NCBI GenBank assembly: GCA_028565635.1
Contig: JAOXYB010094271.1
Location: forward strand, 1 to 21,940
Length of the DNA: 21,940 nt
Reading direction: 5' to 3'
Source: Phoronis ovalis
Taxonomy: Eukaryota > Phoronida > Phoronidae
In this document: one piece after another, positions 1 to 13,000 of the stretch
How the letters are laid out: each line of letters starts with the position of its first letter
Numbering within the stretch: the first letter of the stretch is position 1
Position numbers and translations under genes: made by a program
The notes under the pieces: generated by a model
The model's database searches: none
Seen by the model: only the letters and a program-made list of their open reading frames with translations
Told to the model about the DNA's origin: nothing

Positions 1-31
1 AAATGTTTGTGTTCCAAGCCAGCTGGTATAT
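1..31 (-). CDS. Candidate exon 23 of gene A, partial at window edge
   Basis: A good acceptor (ATCTGTTCTGACAG) ends at 32 and opens a phase-0 frame that reads IYQLAWNTNI to the edge. Phase 0 fits exon 22, and the family has a short I/V-led phrase at this point. The match to the family is weak and only 31 nt are visible. The alternative is that exon 23 lies wholly outside the window. Confidence 0.3.
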   Translation of the reverse strand, partial: MYQLAWNTNI

Positions 32-862
32 CTGTCAGAACAGATATTTTTAAGAACACATCCACTGCGTGCCCTTGTACATATCCTGAATGCTAAATTC
101 ATTTTGCTACCTCAGCTCATAATCTACATGCAGTTTTGACATTACATAAGGGTCATACACTGGAAGGGCCATCGATCAGTTCACTATAACCAGTAACTGC
201 TACCAATTATATATGGTACTCCGGGTGCTCTACATAATTCATAGTGACTGTATGCGTGTACTATGTCTACTCTATGTCGTGTCGTCCCTTTGTTCAGCTG
301 AATATTTTACCATGGGATCTTTTTAAAATGTAGATTTGACAATTTTTATATATTATATACAAACTAGAAACAAGGTGTATATAAAATACTCAATATTATT
401 CAATTTATTTTTACGTACCTTCCACTTGAACTAAATACTTCAGAGACCGGGACTTCCACAGATCAGTCATTCCATGTAATGGCGCCGAAAATAGTTTTAC
501 AGAGCCGAAATGCGTATCAATTGTTTTGATTGGTCGACTTATTACGCGTAATAAATCGAATTATTACACGTTATAATTCGAATTATAACGCGTAATAAAT
601 TGAATTATAACGCGTAAAAAATCGAATTATTACGCGTTATAATAATGATTTAGAGCTCTCTGATTGGTCAATTTATAACGCGTAATAAACATTTATTATT
701 ACGTGTTAAAAATCATTTTTTACGCGTTATAAGTAGAAGTTATGACCCTGATGGCTTTCCATACATATCCTGGTTTCCATAAAGACTACATAAGCATAAT
801 GTATCTTGACACTTTGTAATGAGTGAACGTTTCTAATAAATATATCAATGTCTGCTATATAC
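32..862 (-). other. Intron 22 of gene A, carrying a palindrome array
   Basis: Follows the exon 22 donor and reaches either the candidate exon at 1-31 or beyond the window. Its main content is the ACGCGT palindrome array at 539-733. Confidence 0.5.
539..733. repeat. Array of TTATNACGCGTAATAA palindromes
   Basis: TTATTACGCGTAATAA at 539-554 is a perfect 16 bp palindrome. Related units follow; exact ACGCGT cores are near 544, 588, 610, 631, 678 and 722, with degraded cores ACACGT and ACGTGT between. Units are joined by ATCGAATT and ATTGAATT linkers. GATTGGTC precedes a unit twice (near 529 and 662). CAGGGTCATA-like ends (149-157 and 741-749, inverted, 9 bp) may mark a larger element. Confidence 0.85.
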
Positions 863-1020
863 CTGTAGAGCAGGTTGATTTCCACCATGAGTTAGCCAAG
901 TAATTTTCCATTCACGAGCATAACACAAATCTTGTTCAGTCTCAACTTGCACCTCACCAATGGCTGATAATGTCTCCAAGTAATTCTTTAGAGCACTGGA
1001 CTTCACATCAACAGGAATAC
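863..1020 (-). CDS. PKHD1L1: Gene A exon 22 (last certain exon in the window)
   Basis: 158 nt, acceptor GTGTTATAG, donor GTATAT, phase 1 in and 0 out, residues 1005-1057. It reads [20 protein letters not shown], then [20 protein letters not shown] and [13 protein letters not shown]..lq..Le.l..iG.v.V.r.....ya..WkItWl...GnqplLq is the expected family pattern, in which the next residues would begin an IN/VSxSxL phrase encoded further left. Confidence 0.88.
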
Positions 1021-4000
1021 CTATAACACGGTATAATTATATAAATAACACAAATAGTATAACTAATACATTTTTAAATGATGATTACATCATTATTTGA
1101 TACAGTTATATATAAGATCTGTTGATCTTAGGGTGTAGGGGACAATTACAAAAGGCATACATAGAAAGACATGGATTGAAAGATTTGTACTTAATGGTAT
1201 ACAGCAAAATTATGATTTCACTTACCTATATATGTTTCTGCTTGATATATTATATCAAATGTTCCTGTAATGGGAGGTGAGGCTGCCTGATCTCTTTGAG
1301 CAGAAATTTCTGCCCCAATTGGCCAGCCACTGTTACGAGTTGTAACAGTGTTACCAGTTAAGACACCAGATGTTACCTACAAAATAAAATGTTTCAGTAC
1401 TGAAAGTCAGAATCAAGTCACCCTGCGTATTTATAGCATGTATTTGTTATTTGTATCCCACATGCACTGTTTACACAGTTGTTATACCTCGATATCCAAA
1501 ATATGGCACAGGACAGACTTTACTTTTTTCTCATTATATCCTGATTTTCTATACAGCAACAACTATCTTCCTGGAAATAACTCAGGAATAATTTTTAAAA
1601 AATAGAAAAATGAAATCAATGTGAAAAAATATAAAGAAAAGAAAACCACATCCATTTGTAGTTTTATACAAAGTGACAATGCAATTAAAATTCAATATCT
1701 AAAGATTCAATCTCATTTTGATTATGTTATACTAGACATAAGAAATATAAGCTCTTACTGCAGCATACTGTGCAGACAACAAGTCGAAATTGTCAGCACA
1801 GTTAAATGGTTCAAATTCCACTGTGTACTGATCACTTTGGCTAGGAACTGAGGTCACGTTAACAGATCTCATTTGTGCTGGAGGTGGGATTCTCCACAAG
1901 CTGATTGCTGCAATTGTTAACAATATTATATAAATAGTCAATCATTTATGTTACATTTAGTCTAAAGGATTTACAGCAGAATAAAAATTAAGACGAAAGC
2001 AAAAAAAGAACATGCAGCCAGACTACTTTTATAATATATTGCAAAAATACTTTTAACTACAGAACATAGTGCCAGTGGTAAATATTCCAAATAAGGAAAT
2101 TAAATCACGTTCCTGAAATCAAAAAACATTAAAACAAAATAAGTGATGAATACTATTTTCAGTAGAGTAGAAAACAAGAAAATCAAAAAATTAAATAACA
2201 AGCCTTTTCTTGTGTTCCCTTTGAACATATCGCTAAAACACACCACAAAGGTCTTTAATACGCTGTATGCATTCAAATTTCAGGTTTAAATGATAGACAC
2301 CATAATGTAATAATTATACGAAAATACCTTCAAAGTCCTCAGTAGTACTTGCACTGCCTATAAAGACGTCGTCCACAAACATGTCGCTCCCACTGTTCTC
2401 CCAAATTGTAACTCGCTGAAGGGTGTAACTAGTAATGCTACTGTCAATGAGTTCTTGAGCTGCAGCTAACATATCAACACATGTGTAGTGCCACCTAGTT
2501 AGTATTTAGAAAATTTATGAAATACTGAGAAAAGATTTGTACATGATAGATTGCCACCAAGAACATTTTTCCTGTTGGTATTGTAGCAATTAACAGTGCA
2601 CACAATGTGATAAATTCAAATGTTTCTTGGTTAAAAAGTAGAAAAAAGTCTCATCTATAAAGAATCTTGCAAAATATTATTCTATGGGAAAAGCTTTAAG
2701 CATGAATTTACTTACTGGTCATCATTTACAAAAGTATGCTGGAGGTTACGATCTCTCCAAGTAGCACTGTAGGCAAATCTAAATCGAATTTTTTGCTGAA
2801 TATCACCTTTATAAGCAAAACACAACTAAAAAGAGAAAGAAGTAAAAGAGGATTGGCAAAAAAGACATGTCCTAGCTGCAACAGAAACAGCATGACAAGT
2901 TATAACTCTACAGTTATTGTTCTGAGGAAAGCCACACATCTGAAATAAGCCAGCACTCAATAAGAACTGCTCCATTAGTACTACACAGAAAATAATGCTA
3001 AAAAGAAAGCGCATATGAGGATCAAGATACTCTTTAAACAAGGCTATGGTGAGAATCATTGAAACAAGCTACCAGAATTGTATGTTAGGCCCTAAAAAAT
3101 TGTTTAACAATTTTATTATTGAAATACAATTTAATAGAACCTCAATTTTAAAAATTTTTTATTTATCAAAATATAATTCCTTCCTACAAGAGAAGTTCAA
3201 AATTAGAATACTGTATAAACCGAAACATAATAGATAAAATGAATTTTTATCCATGAATTGAGCAAATTACCTTATAAACAAGGAAGACCAGCAAAAAGAC
3301 ATAAGTATAAAAAGTATTATAAAGTTCCTACCTTTCTATACTGGCTAACACTGAGAGTCCAAGGCTCCCCTTTAAAGAGATAATCTGGATTTTTTATAGA
3401 TTGAAATCCACAGAAAGGTTCTTTGTCAATCTTTGTACTACCATATGTATAGTGAGTACCGCTGTCATCTTCAAAATTCTCATAAAAGCCAACTCTACTG
3501 GGATTAGTGATGAATTTAGGACAGCGAGCTTGAAAGATACTTCTAACTCCATCTTCAAGCTGTAAGAAATGGCATTTAACATTTTAGATATGTAATAATC
3601 TGGATAAGCTGCCAATATCATTTTTAGCCATACAAGAAAAGCATCCCTTAATCAAAATAATTCTTTCAAAAACTATGTTAATATAACATAACACAAAAAT
3701 TGCAATTTTCGTATAATCACTAAATACACTTAACTATGTAGAATTCGTTGTTTGCTTATATAATGTGTGCTCTTAAGATTGATAATGAGACTTGACCATG
3801 TAACCATATGATTTTTATAGTCCGAGGTGTATATACCTGTGACTCAGAAGCATCGTATCTGATGGGATCCGACACTCCTCCTTGTAGTGCTAATGTGAAC
3901 TCGTTTAAAGTTGGAACGCCAGCTGTCTGTTCAGCGATTGTCACAACAATGTTACCAACAGTCATGGACGTCAAATCAGGGAAGTCTCCTTCAAAGAGAA

Positions 4001-7000
4001 ATAAATGCTTTGACTCCAAGATAGATGTCATAACTTAAAACGAACAAGGGAACTGGTACATAAACCCATACAGTAGTATTTTTTGAAAATTTGTGAAACT
4101 TCAACTTATACAGGTGTTCATTGCACTGTCCAAGTGAAGTGTATCAACCTCACATTTTAGTAATTAGTCCTTTGACAAACTTTTATAGCTATTATGCATG
4201 TATGTGTGTTCAATATTAAATTGTTAACCTTTATCGGAACTGAATGTGATTGTGAACCTGGCACCATCTACAATGCTTGATCTAGAAACACTGACTGTAT
4301 CGGGTCGTAGACTTGGTAAACCATTTAGTTTGTTTTGCAACTGGCTGGCTGTAGTATCAATATTAAGGGGCTCTACAACAGAAAGCATTTTTTTCAAATT
4401 TCAAAGCATAAATACCTATTGCATTTGAAATTGTACACAACAAACTTTACTTGTTAATTTGGTGTATACAAATTTCACATACACATACGAGCAATTATTT
4501 TGTCTAATAATGCAGTACTGAATGGCTGTTGTCAGAAATAACCCACGGACATGTTTTGCTAATCATAATTTTACATTTCCTTACAACACCTATTTAATTT
4601 AGCGGAGAAAAACATTTCTTAGTTTGATCTGTAAATAGTTAGTCTATTTGTTTTGCAGTAACATGATTAAAAGTACAACATGTTAAGGTATCTGAAACAT
4701 GCTATTATGACAAGGAAATGTATGAGCATCCAACAGTTGTTCGCCAATAACAAATATTTGTTATGAAGAAGATAGATGTGCCTATTTACACATGTTAATC
4801 TTTAAAATCACTTGGCAGCTGATAAATGTCACACTTATTATTTAGCCTGTGAATATTTGGCAGTTGCTTATATTTCCTTGACAACAAATACTTTGTACCA
4901 CCACTTCTTGTGGCAAAGACACAAGAAACCTACATTCATCTAAACAAATATCATTTTTTATATATACCTGTATAAATTCCATTGAGTCCAAGTCTATAAG
5001 TGGTATCTAGAGGCTCTGTTGTTACTACTTCAACAGTTTGAACTTCATCAGTGCCTGACTGAGTAGCCAGATTGGTTAAAGTTAACGTCTGTACAATTTA
5101 AGATAAAGTTTTAAAACAATTGCAATGATAGTATATAACATTGTTGAACAGTGAATTTGCACAATGATCTCTCTAAAAATGGCATACACGAATGTTACTT
5201 TAATAAAGAAGATAACAGTAGTGTTATAGTACTGTCATATATTGCATAAATATGAATCAAGACACCTGTTTCACACAGGTAAGTTAATCTTTGATTTCTG
5301 TATTTCTTAAGAAGACCACAAGTGATGATATATTTGCCAGCTTTATCAGCAAATCAGATCATATTTTTCTTTATTAAAGTAAACACATGACAAAAATTTC
5401 ATAATTTTAAGAAACATCAACCCTAATTGAAACTCTAAGCACTCTATAAACGTATTTTCCATTCAAGAGGGTTTGCACAGACACAACTCACCTGTATTTC
5501 TGATAGAACAGTAGATGTCAGCACTAGGTGCTGCTCTTCTGCTTTGGCATCATTACTTTGGAAGGGAAGGAAAGGTGTGTCAAAGTACTTGGCTGCTAAA
5601 AATACATGAGCTCCACCCCAAATCTCATTGCTTACAATTTCCATGTAGTAACTGAAAACAAAAATCATTTGTATGGTCTCTAAGCAATGATTCATTTCTG
5701 TCAAGCCAAAAAGCACTAAAGCAGACAAAAATTCTTTAAAAAATAAAGAAGTAAATCTTGCAATGCATGTACAACAAACCTGTTGCCTTTTTGCAGAGAG
5801 AATCGTTTAGACGTTTGTGATTCATCATATGTGTATGAAGTGCGATATCGAGGACAGATAGCAGTTGTATTCTGTAAAAAAACACAATGTTCATACATTT
5901 ACAGCTTTTTAACAACTTGCTTAACTGATATAAATGATATAAAATTTTAAACTTTTCTCCACAAACTGGTGTGGTATGATATCAATCCTATTTGTTCTGT
6001 CCAAATTTGAAAAAGAAATTTGAGAATGACAAAAGCAAAAGAATAAAATATGGGAAGGATTAAACAATGAAATGAATAAGGTGCCGCATTCAAACTGACA
6101 AAATGTTATTGTCGATTGTAAACCAGCCCCTCAAATTGATATATATACTCTTTGCTAACATTTAAAAGCTGCTGTGAGTGTGAATTCTGTCAGCTATAAT
6201 ATAATGCTTTTGTCATTCTCAAATTTCTTTTTCAAATTTTGGACAGAACAAATAGGAATGATATCATACCACACCAGTTTGTGGAGAAAACTTTAAAATT
6301 TTATATCATTTATATCAGAGATGGTAGTAATTACATTCACAGCTGAGGAGACTGAAGCAAATAGTAAACAATAGAATATCACCATCAATAGACTCAAAAA
6401 TTTACAAACTACAAGTTAAATCAAGTTTAACTATTTAGGAAAATTATAGAAACTTACTTTATCTGATGGTGGACCAGTTTCACTGAAGTACAATATAGAC
6501 GAATCATCAGACTTCAACAAAAATTGGTAATCACCATCCCATGGAGTTGTGAAATAAGCTTTCATGCGAGTAACAAATCTATCTTCATCTTTTAAATCTG
6601 TGTTTCTTTCAAGAATGCAGGTGTCATCACACCAGTACATTCCATCAAACCAATCAATGCGAGCTGCATCAGAACTATTGTATAGAGTTTCATTTGTAAC
6701 TTCTGGCAAGGAACTGAATTCAACGCGGGTATCATTCCAAAGTTCACGGATATGACCACGATTACCTTAAATGACAAATAAGTATATAATTCTTTACTTC
6801 AGATACAAGTATTCATAGGTATATCAATGTTAATTAAATGCCAATCATAAAAGAAGACAATAGTTCAATTCATAAAAAGTAATCCAGGTATGAAAACATC
6901 CGGGAAATTAAAAACATCTACACTTCAAGACATAAACATCAAACACAAAATAACCTGAATTTAAATATATACTAAGTTAGCTGTGATGGCCAATAGCGAA

Positions 7001-10000
7001 TTTATGGGTGCCTACACAAGGATCATGAATAAAAACTTCTTTCCTGGAATATCACAAAAAAAAATTGCCCTGAATAGACACATATTCAGTGTGAGTAATT
7101 GTCCTGAGAATGTTGAGACATTAAGCTTGCTTTATATTCCCACAACAACCTAGATGTGTAGTAGGCTGTCCAAAAGTGCTGCATATGGTATCAGCTTGTA
7201 GAAAACCTACCAATTCATAAGGCATATTCCAGTTTAGAAACTCAGCTGCATGTACCCAGGAATTGAAACTTGGCTGCTGGTTGCCTGACCTCAGTAGCTG
7301 CTGATGACTGAACTTTTATTGATGCAGCAGTTGTCGTCACTCACACCACATTAGAATTAGATATAATATTCTATATTCAAGGAAACCATTTTTAAAAAAC
7401 TAGGAAAATGTGAATTTGGAAAATGGGATGGAAAGGAAAAAAATGATTGTCACCTGAATAGGACTCTGCAGAACTTGATTGCCTCCCTGTGACACAGATG
7501 ATCTGCGTCTTAGTGCAGCTTTCAACTTCGCAAAGAACTCCTGCAAAATGAAATACAATTAATAATCAAATCATTTTATCAAAAAAATTGTATTATTGTG
7601 TGTCAGTTATTAGTTCTATCAGTCATTTGAAATGAAGGTGCAACATGTGACAGTTCCATATGTTTATAATGAAGCATGTATTTTAACAAGGATCATTTTC
7701 ACGATTTGTATATCCTTTTTTTACACCAAGGATGTTCTGCAGTGAAAAAAAACCTGTTTTAAGTTTTTAAAGAAACCAAGGAAGTAAAAACATCAGGTTA
7801 CAAGTCAGTCTGAATAAATCCATCCGTTAGTGCTACTGCTAAGTACCTTCTCAAGAAGGTACGTACGTAGCACTAACGGATGGATTTATTCAGACTGGTT
7901 ACAAGTCATCATTATAAGCTATGCTTAATAAATATACTGTGTGATAAAATGCTACATTAATTGTAATAATACTGACGTGCGTTAAACAGTAGATCTATCC
8001 TACAATTTGCATTATTTCTTAATTTTTTCATAATTCAGAATTTCTGAGGTGAAGTCGGAAAGGTGAGAGCTATTGAACGTCATTTCTATTAGCTCACACA
8101 GCTCACATGATGTGTGCCGCCCTCTGTACTGCCAGTTCCGTAAAGATTCAATACAGCATAGGTCGACTGGCCCGGAGTGAATTGCAACACTGCGTGCGAA
8201 CTAATGCAGTGTGCATATGCCGAGCCTCCGATCCCAGACCCAGTCCTCTCTGCACCCACTCTGCTCCGATTTCGACTCCAGTTTTTTCGAGTGTGTGATT
8301 CATTGAATCTTGATCGTCCTTGGTATATAGTTGTATTTATTATTACAGTCAAAAACAGTTTTGCACAACAAATGTAGAATCGCGAAAAACCTCTTCAAAT
8401 CTTGTTTTGAAACACCGCAATCTCATGGCGGCCATATTGGTATACCATCTACAGCGCCGTGCAGTGCCTATCTCAAAAGTTACTTTTCAGCTTGTAAGTG
8501 GACTTTCAACTCTTGGGATGCTGTATTATCATACATTTTTGCATTATTAGTTAAATTCCTTAATTTTGAAAATCTGATTGTTTCACTTTACCTGCAATAG
8601 CAATTGTACATGGAGAGTGTGTATCATCAAAGTTCCGTCCACTGATTGTCAGTCGTGTGCCGCCCTCTATACTGCCAGTGCTTGGAGTTACAGCTTCGAT
8701 TTCTGAAAGAAGTGAGTTTAAATTCGAAAATTGATGATATTTTGTGGTTGCCCATGCATTTTGCTCAAAACAAAACACGATATTGGATATTTTAACACAT
8801 TGGCAAATATAATATTAATTCACACCGTAAATAAAAATTTAAAAAAAATAGTCGAGACCGAACTGGTAATGTTTAGCAGTAAACAGAATCGACACTATGT
8901 ACAAGCTGTGCACGCGATGATGAAAATATGATAATAATAATCTAGAAGGATTTAGCGAATTTAAAATAAAGCCCTATCCAGTCAATCCATAAGAATCATA
9001 AAACTTGGATCTACATGTAGCCCACCTACCGGCATAAGTTTGTACCATATATACTTTGCCAATGGAATTCACGTGAAGAGTGTCTGGTCTGGCGAGTGAC
9101 CGTCCAAATATGTCACTCAAAATAAAAGACATGTTCATGGCACCTAGAAAAATAATAGATAAATAAAAATAACTAGATAATCAACAAAAAAAATTTAAAA
9201 AACAAATTCCTTTAACTGTTGAACTAGCCAGGCAGCTACTACCAGTTGATGCATGTAATTATTGAAATGTCAAATTTGCTACTAAATTGTTTTATATTTG
9301 TTATATCTTGCATTCTGTCGTTTTATATTTTATGAAAACTTTATTTAGTAGTAATACTTAGTAATGACTTTGTCTATTCCTCTTATCATCACGATTATAT
9401 TATATATTTCACAATTAGCTTCATACGCCGATTGCAAAAAGCGTTTATGTAGTTAAAGCAGTCTATGTTGCGCATTCTGAACCATGTAATTGAACAAATT
9501 ATATCTTTTAAATCCTTTTCTGTTCGCTAAACCTACCAATGGCAGTGCCTTGCATCTTACACTGCAACCATCCCCAGTCAGAACTTCCCCCATCGTCTAA
9601 TTCAAGGCGGTAGCTATAATTAGAAAGAATAAAAGAAATACAATTTACTTCAAGTCTGAAATGGAAAGTTATGTTCGTGTTTTATAATTTACGTGAACCT
9701 ACTTTAATACTTAGTTGTAATTGAAAACACTAGTAATTCAATTTCATGAAATTGGCAATGTCGCTCACTGGTAGTAAGATCTACAAAAAGTAGTGAGTGA
9801 CATTTTCTTGTTTTAATACAGCCTTGCAACTAAAAGCATCTCATGTAATGGTCAAAACAAAAATACAAAATACACACAAGGTAAGCAGGAATATTTGCAA
9901 GAAAACAATGTGCATTGTAATGTAAGCCTTAAAATGTGATCGTAAACATTTCAAGTACACAAATAAATTGACTGTGTCGTATGTCCAACTTGTGTAAAGT

Positions 10001-13000
10001 AGACGACTAGTGGTATAGCTCCGAGAGTATACAACACTTACAATTCATCATTTTCGTTCTTTAAGTTGCATGTGTCGCCTCCCGCATAAACTCTCAATAT
10101 ACGGGCATCTGCGCCATTAGTTCCCGTCTCCTCATTACTACCATATAAATCGGTTTTAATAGTTCCCCAGATTTCAACGACAGTTCCTGCAAAATAGAAT
10201 ATAATCTTCAGAAAAGGAAATATACTATGTAGGATGTAGAACGCAAGCTTTAAATAAGTTATAGACATCGTACAGTTTTATGGAAGATTAAAGACAGATT
10301 ACACGTTGTGTTGTAGAATTTAATTTTATCTTTTATGGATATATAATAGAATTGAAGTTCTATTTTAAAAGCAAGGTTACACAATAGGGTTTCGAATTAA
10401 CAAAATACAAAAACAATGTTATAGGGACTGTTTTACCTGGTGGACCAGAGCGAGGCGTTACTCGATAGATGTAAGGGGTTGACCACCAAATCACCTGTAA
10501 TAAGTAATTAAATAAATTCATCAGCTTGATTAATTAGAAACATTGACATTATTTAATTATATTATTATTTCCAAATCCATCGGTACTTCGAAGCTATTGC
10601 ATATAGAAAAAAAGCAACAACAAACTTTAATAAAAAAAATGTTTAATCAAAATATATTTCGCTTATTTTAAGAGAGTTTAATATGATATTGATTTCATCA
10701 CGTTAGTGTGATTTTTTAACCTAGAGATCATGAAAAGTTAAAAAAAACAACTTAAACTGTAACAAATTTGCTTTGTTCATGTGAAATCAAATGTATGTTA
10801 ACAACAGCGGTCTGAAGGTGCGTTGCGTAATTGTTTGCCGACTGAAAATTCCACAAAGTGAATTAAATTGAGTAATAGAGCGTGTTGAACAATCGTCACT
10901 AAGCAACAGCATTATAAACAAAACAAAACAGTACTGTTGTGACATTTGTTAGAAATTTGATAGAGTTTAGGGTTAGAAGCACGAACCAGAAGTGCATGTG
11001 TTCTCAGATTTTGTCCAGCTTCTTTTATAACTATTTTTTCAGCGACAATAAGAAGAACTGGTTATAGAAAATCAGCACTCCAATCAAAACTAACATTTAT
11101 TTGCAAATTAAAGGACATATAAAATTAGTTCCAGTACATACACATAAAAGCTTCATATCTTTTATTTATGTATTTGTTTGCAAAAGTACATTACATTTAT
11201 GAAGTATAAATATTAAAGACCATAAACGGTATAAATGGAAATGTGTACTCTAAAAGACCTCATTATAATTCCAACGATCAATGTGCACCTGTCTAATGTA
11301 GCATAATCATCAAGATAAGTGAATCGAGTGAAAAGCTTATTAATATAAATATCATGAATAATAAGAGTACGTTAGACTCCTTGCAATTCAAGTAGTCTTG
11401 AACTAAAATGAACTTTTTGCTATAAATGGTTGTTTATTAGTAGTTTAACTCGTGTTAAAAGTATAATATAGTTAAATGGCTACCTAGAATCTAAGACAGC
11501 ATACACTTGTTTCTATTAAAAATATCATTAATATCTAATTTCTATTCCTTTAAACGCACCTTGTGTTTTCGCACCCAAATTTAGCACGATGATATCTGGC
11601 TAGAAACAAGAAATATCTGGGTAAGAAGTGAGTGTCAGATCTAGTATAGGGGTTGCTGGGTAATAAGAAACGGTTCATGTAGCCAGTGTGAAGGAAGTCC
11701 AAAAGAATCATTCACGCTGCAGTATTTGTCTACTGATATGTTGTGAAAGCCCCAAAGAATTTGGCAAATTCATATGCTAATAATATGATGCCGAACATAG
11801 TCGTACGTGCAAAACACAATTATCTTGCCCAACTTACCCTAACACGGCAATCAGAACTCCATTCGTTACCGCCACAGTGGCTGTCAATTGGTAATTCTTG
11901 GCCGTCGATAGCAACACGTATCCAGTAATAACCATCAGGCATTTCTCTATAAATGGGAAAAATAATAAATATTAATAATAGAAGTCAATACAAACAACAT
12001 GAAACAGTAGAACTAAGTTTCACTATAATGATTTTTGGTGGCCGTTTTCAATTTCGCTTTGACACAAAGCTTTCCGTAATATTTATCCCTTTAGCCTGCT
12101 GGAAAGGGCCATTTACAAATGTACAGAGGATCTGGTGTCGTTGGCAACCCAAAATTAAGTTTTTTAAAAGGGCCTTTTGTTAAAAAAATAAGCTTTACTT
12201 CAAATAGATCTCGGAAACTTAGTCATTTCCAGACATTTATAGCGGTAATTACATTGCTAAAATATTATATTTAGGTATACTAACAGTGACTACTATTACT
12301 ATTTTTATGTTATTTAGGTATAACAATTGTTAGATGTGATTATAATTTATAACTATCATTTACAATTTTTGTCATTTTTTTAATTTTAGGTGTTTGTCCA
12401 AGTATGGACGTTTTGAAAAAGATTTGTCTCATTTCTGGTAGGTACAAAGCAGATTTCAATCTCTAGTGTGACGTACAATGTCCCGGCGAGTTGCAGGTGA
12501 CTGTATTAAAAAAAGAAACACTTATTTATTTAAGTAATATCAGTTATTAAATTCGAAACCTTGTGGAGTTCAGCTTTACAATTAGGTAGAAAGTGTCTTT
12601 AACATCTACCAAAAATGGATAGAAATAGAACCAAACTAAAAGTATACTAAATTATCCAAATAAAAAAGACAGATAAATCAGAAATACTACGGAAAACTTT
12701 ACCTTGTGTAGCACATGATTTGGGTTTCTGTGCACCCATCATTATGAACGTCACAGGGAAAAGACCTTTCTTTGGAAACCAATGTAACGGCATTTCCAAG
12801 ATCTTCGTTGCCTGCTCCAAAGTTGAACTGATTTTTAGCGAATCCCTGACCGTAGATAGTCAAACGGGTAGCTCCGGCGAATCCTGCGTAATGGGGTTCC
12901 ACGGCATAAACCAGCGATTCTAGAAAACATACTCGTATGTTTACTGTAAATAAACTAATCACAATATAATCTATAGAGCCCGCTTGAAATAATTCTCAAT

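Larger units (their letters stand above)
7541..8591 (-). other. Intron 9 of gene A, with hairpin, exon echo and a GC-richer island
   Basis: Splits IPT/TIG 3. It holds the nested hairpin at 7807-7896, a 25 bp echo of exon 9 at 8112-8136, and a locally GC-richer, CpG-bearing stretch at about 8100-8480 that includes ATGGCGGCCATATTGG. Several overlapping open frames on both strands in 8089-8600 show no family match. Confidence 0.7.

Noticed and set aside
418-466. Possible exon of gene A ending in a GTACGT donor
   Set aside because: One reading (SVEVPVSEVFSSSG) looks plausible, but a stop lies just upstream in that frame and no AG acceptor opens it in phase 0. The frame after the only AG gives an unrelated peptide.
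3808-4038. Plus-strand open frame of 76 codons
   Set aside because: Exactly antisense to exon 16, whose minus-strand translation is a clear family match.
8089-8600. Overlapping open frames of 63 to 89 codons on both strands
   Set aside because: They result from the locally GC-richer stretch with fewer stops. No frame shows a domain, a signal peptide or consistent splice borders.
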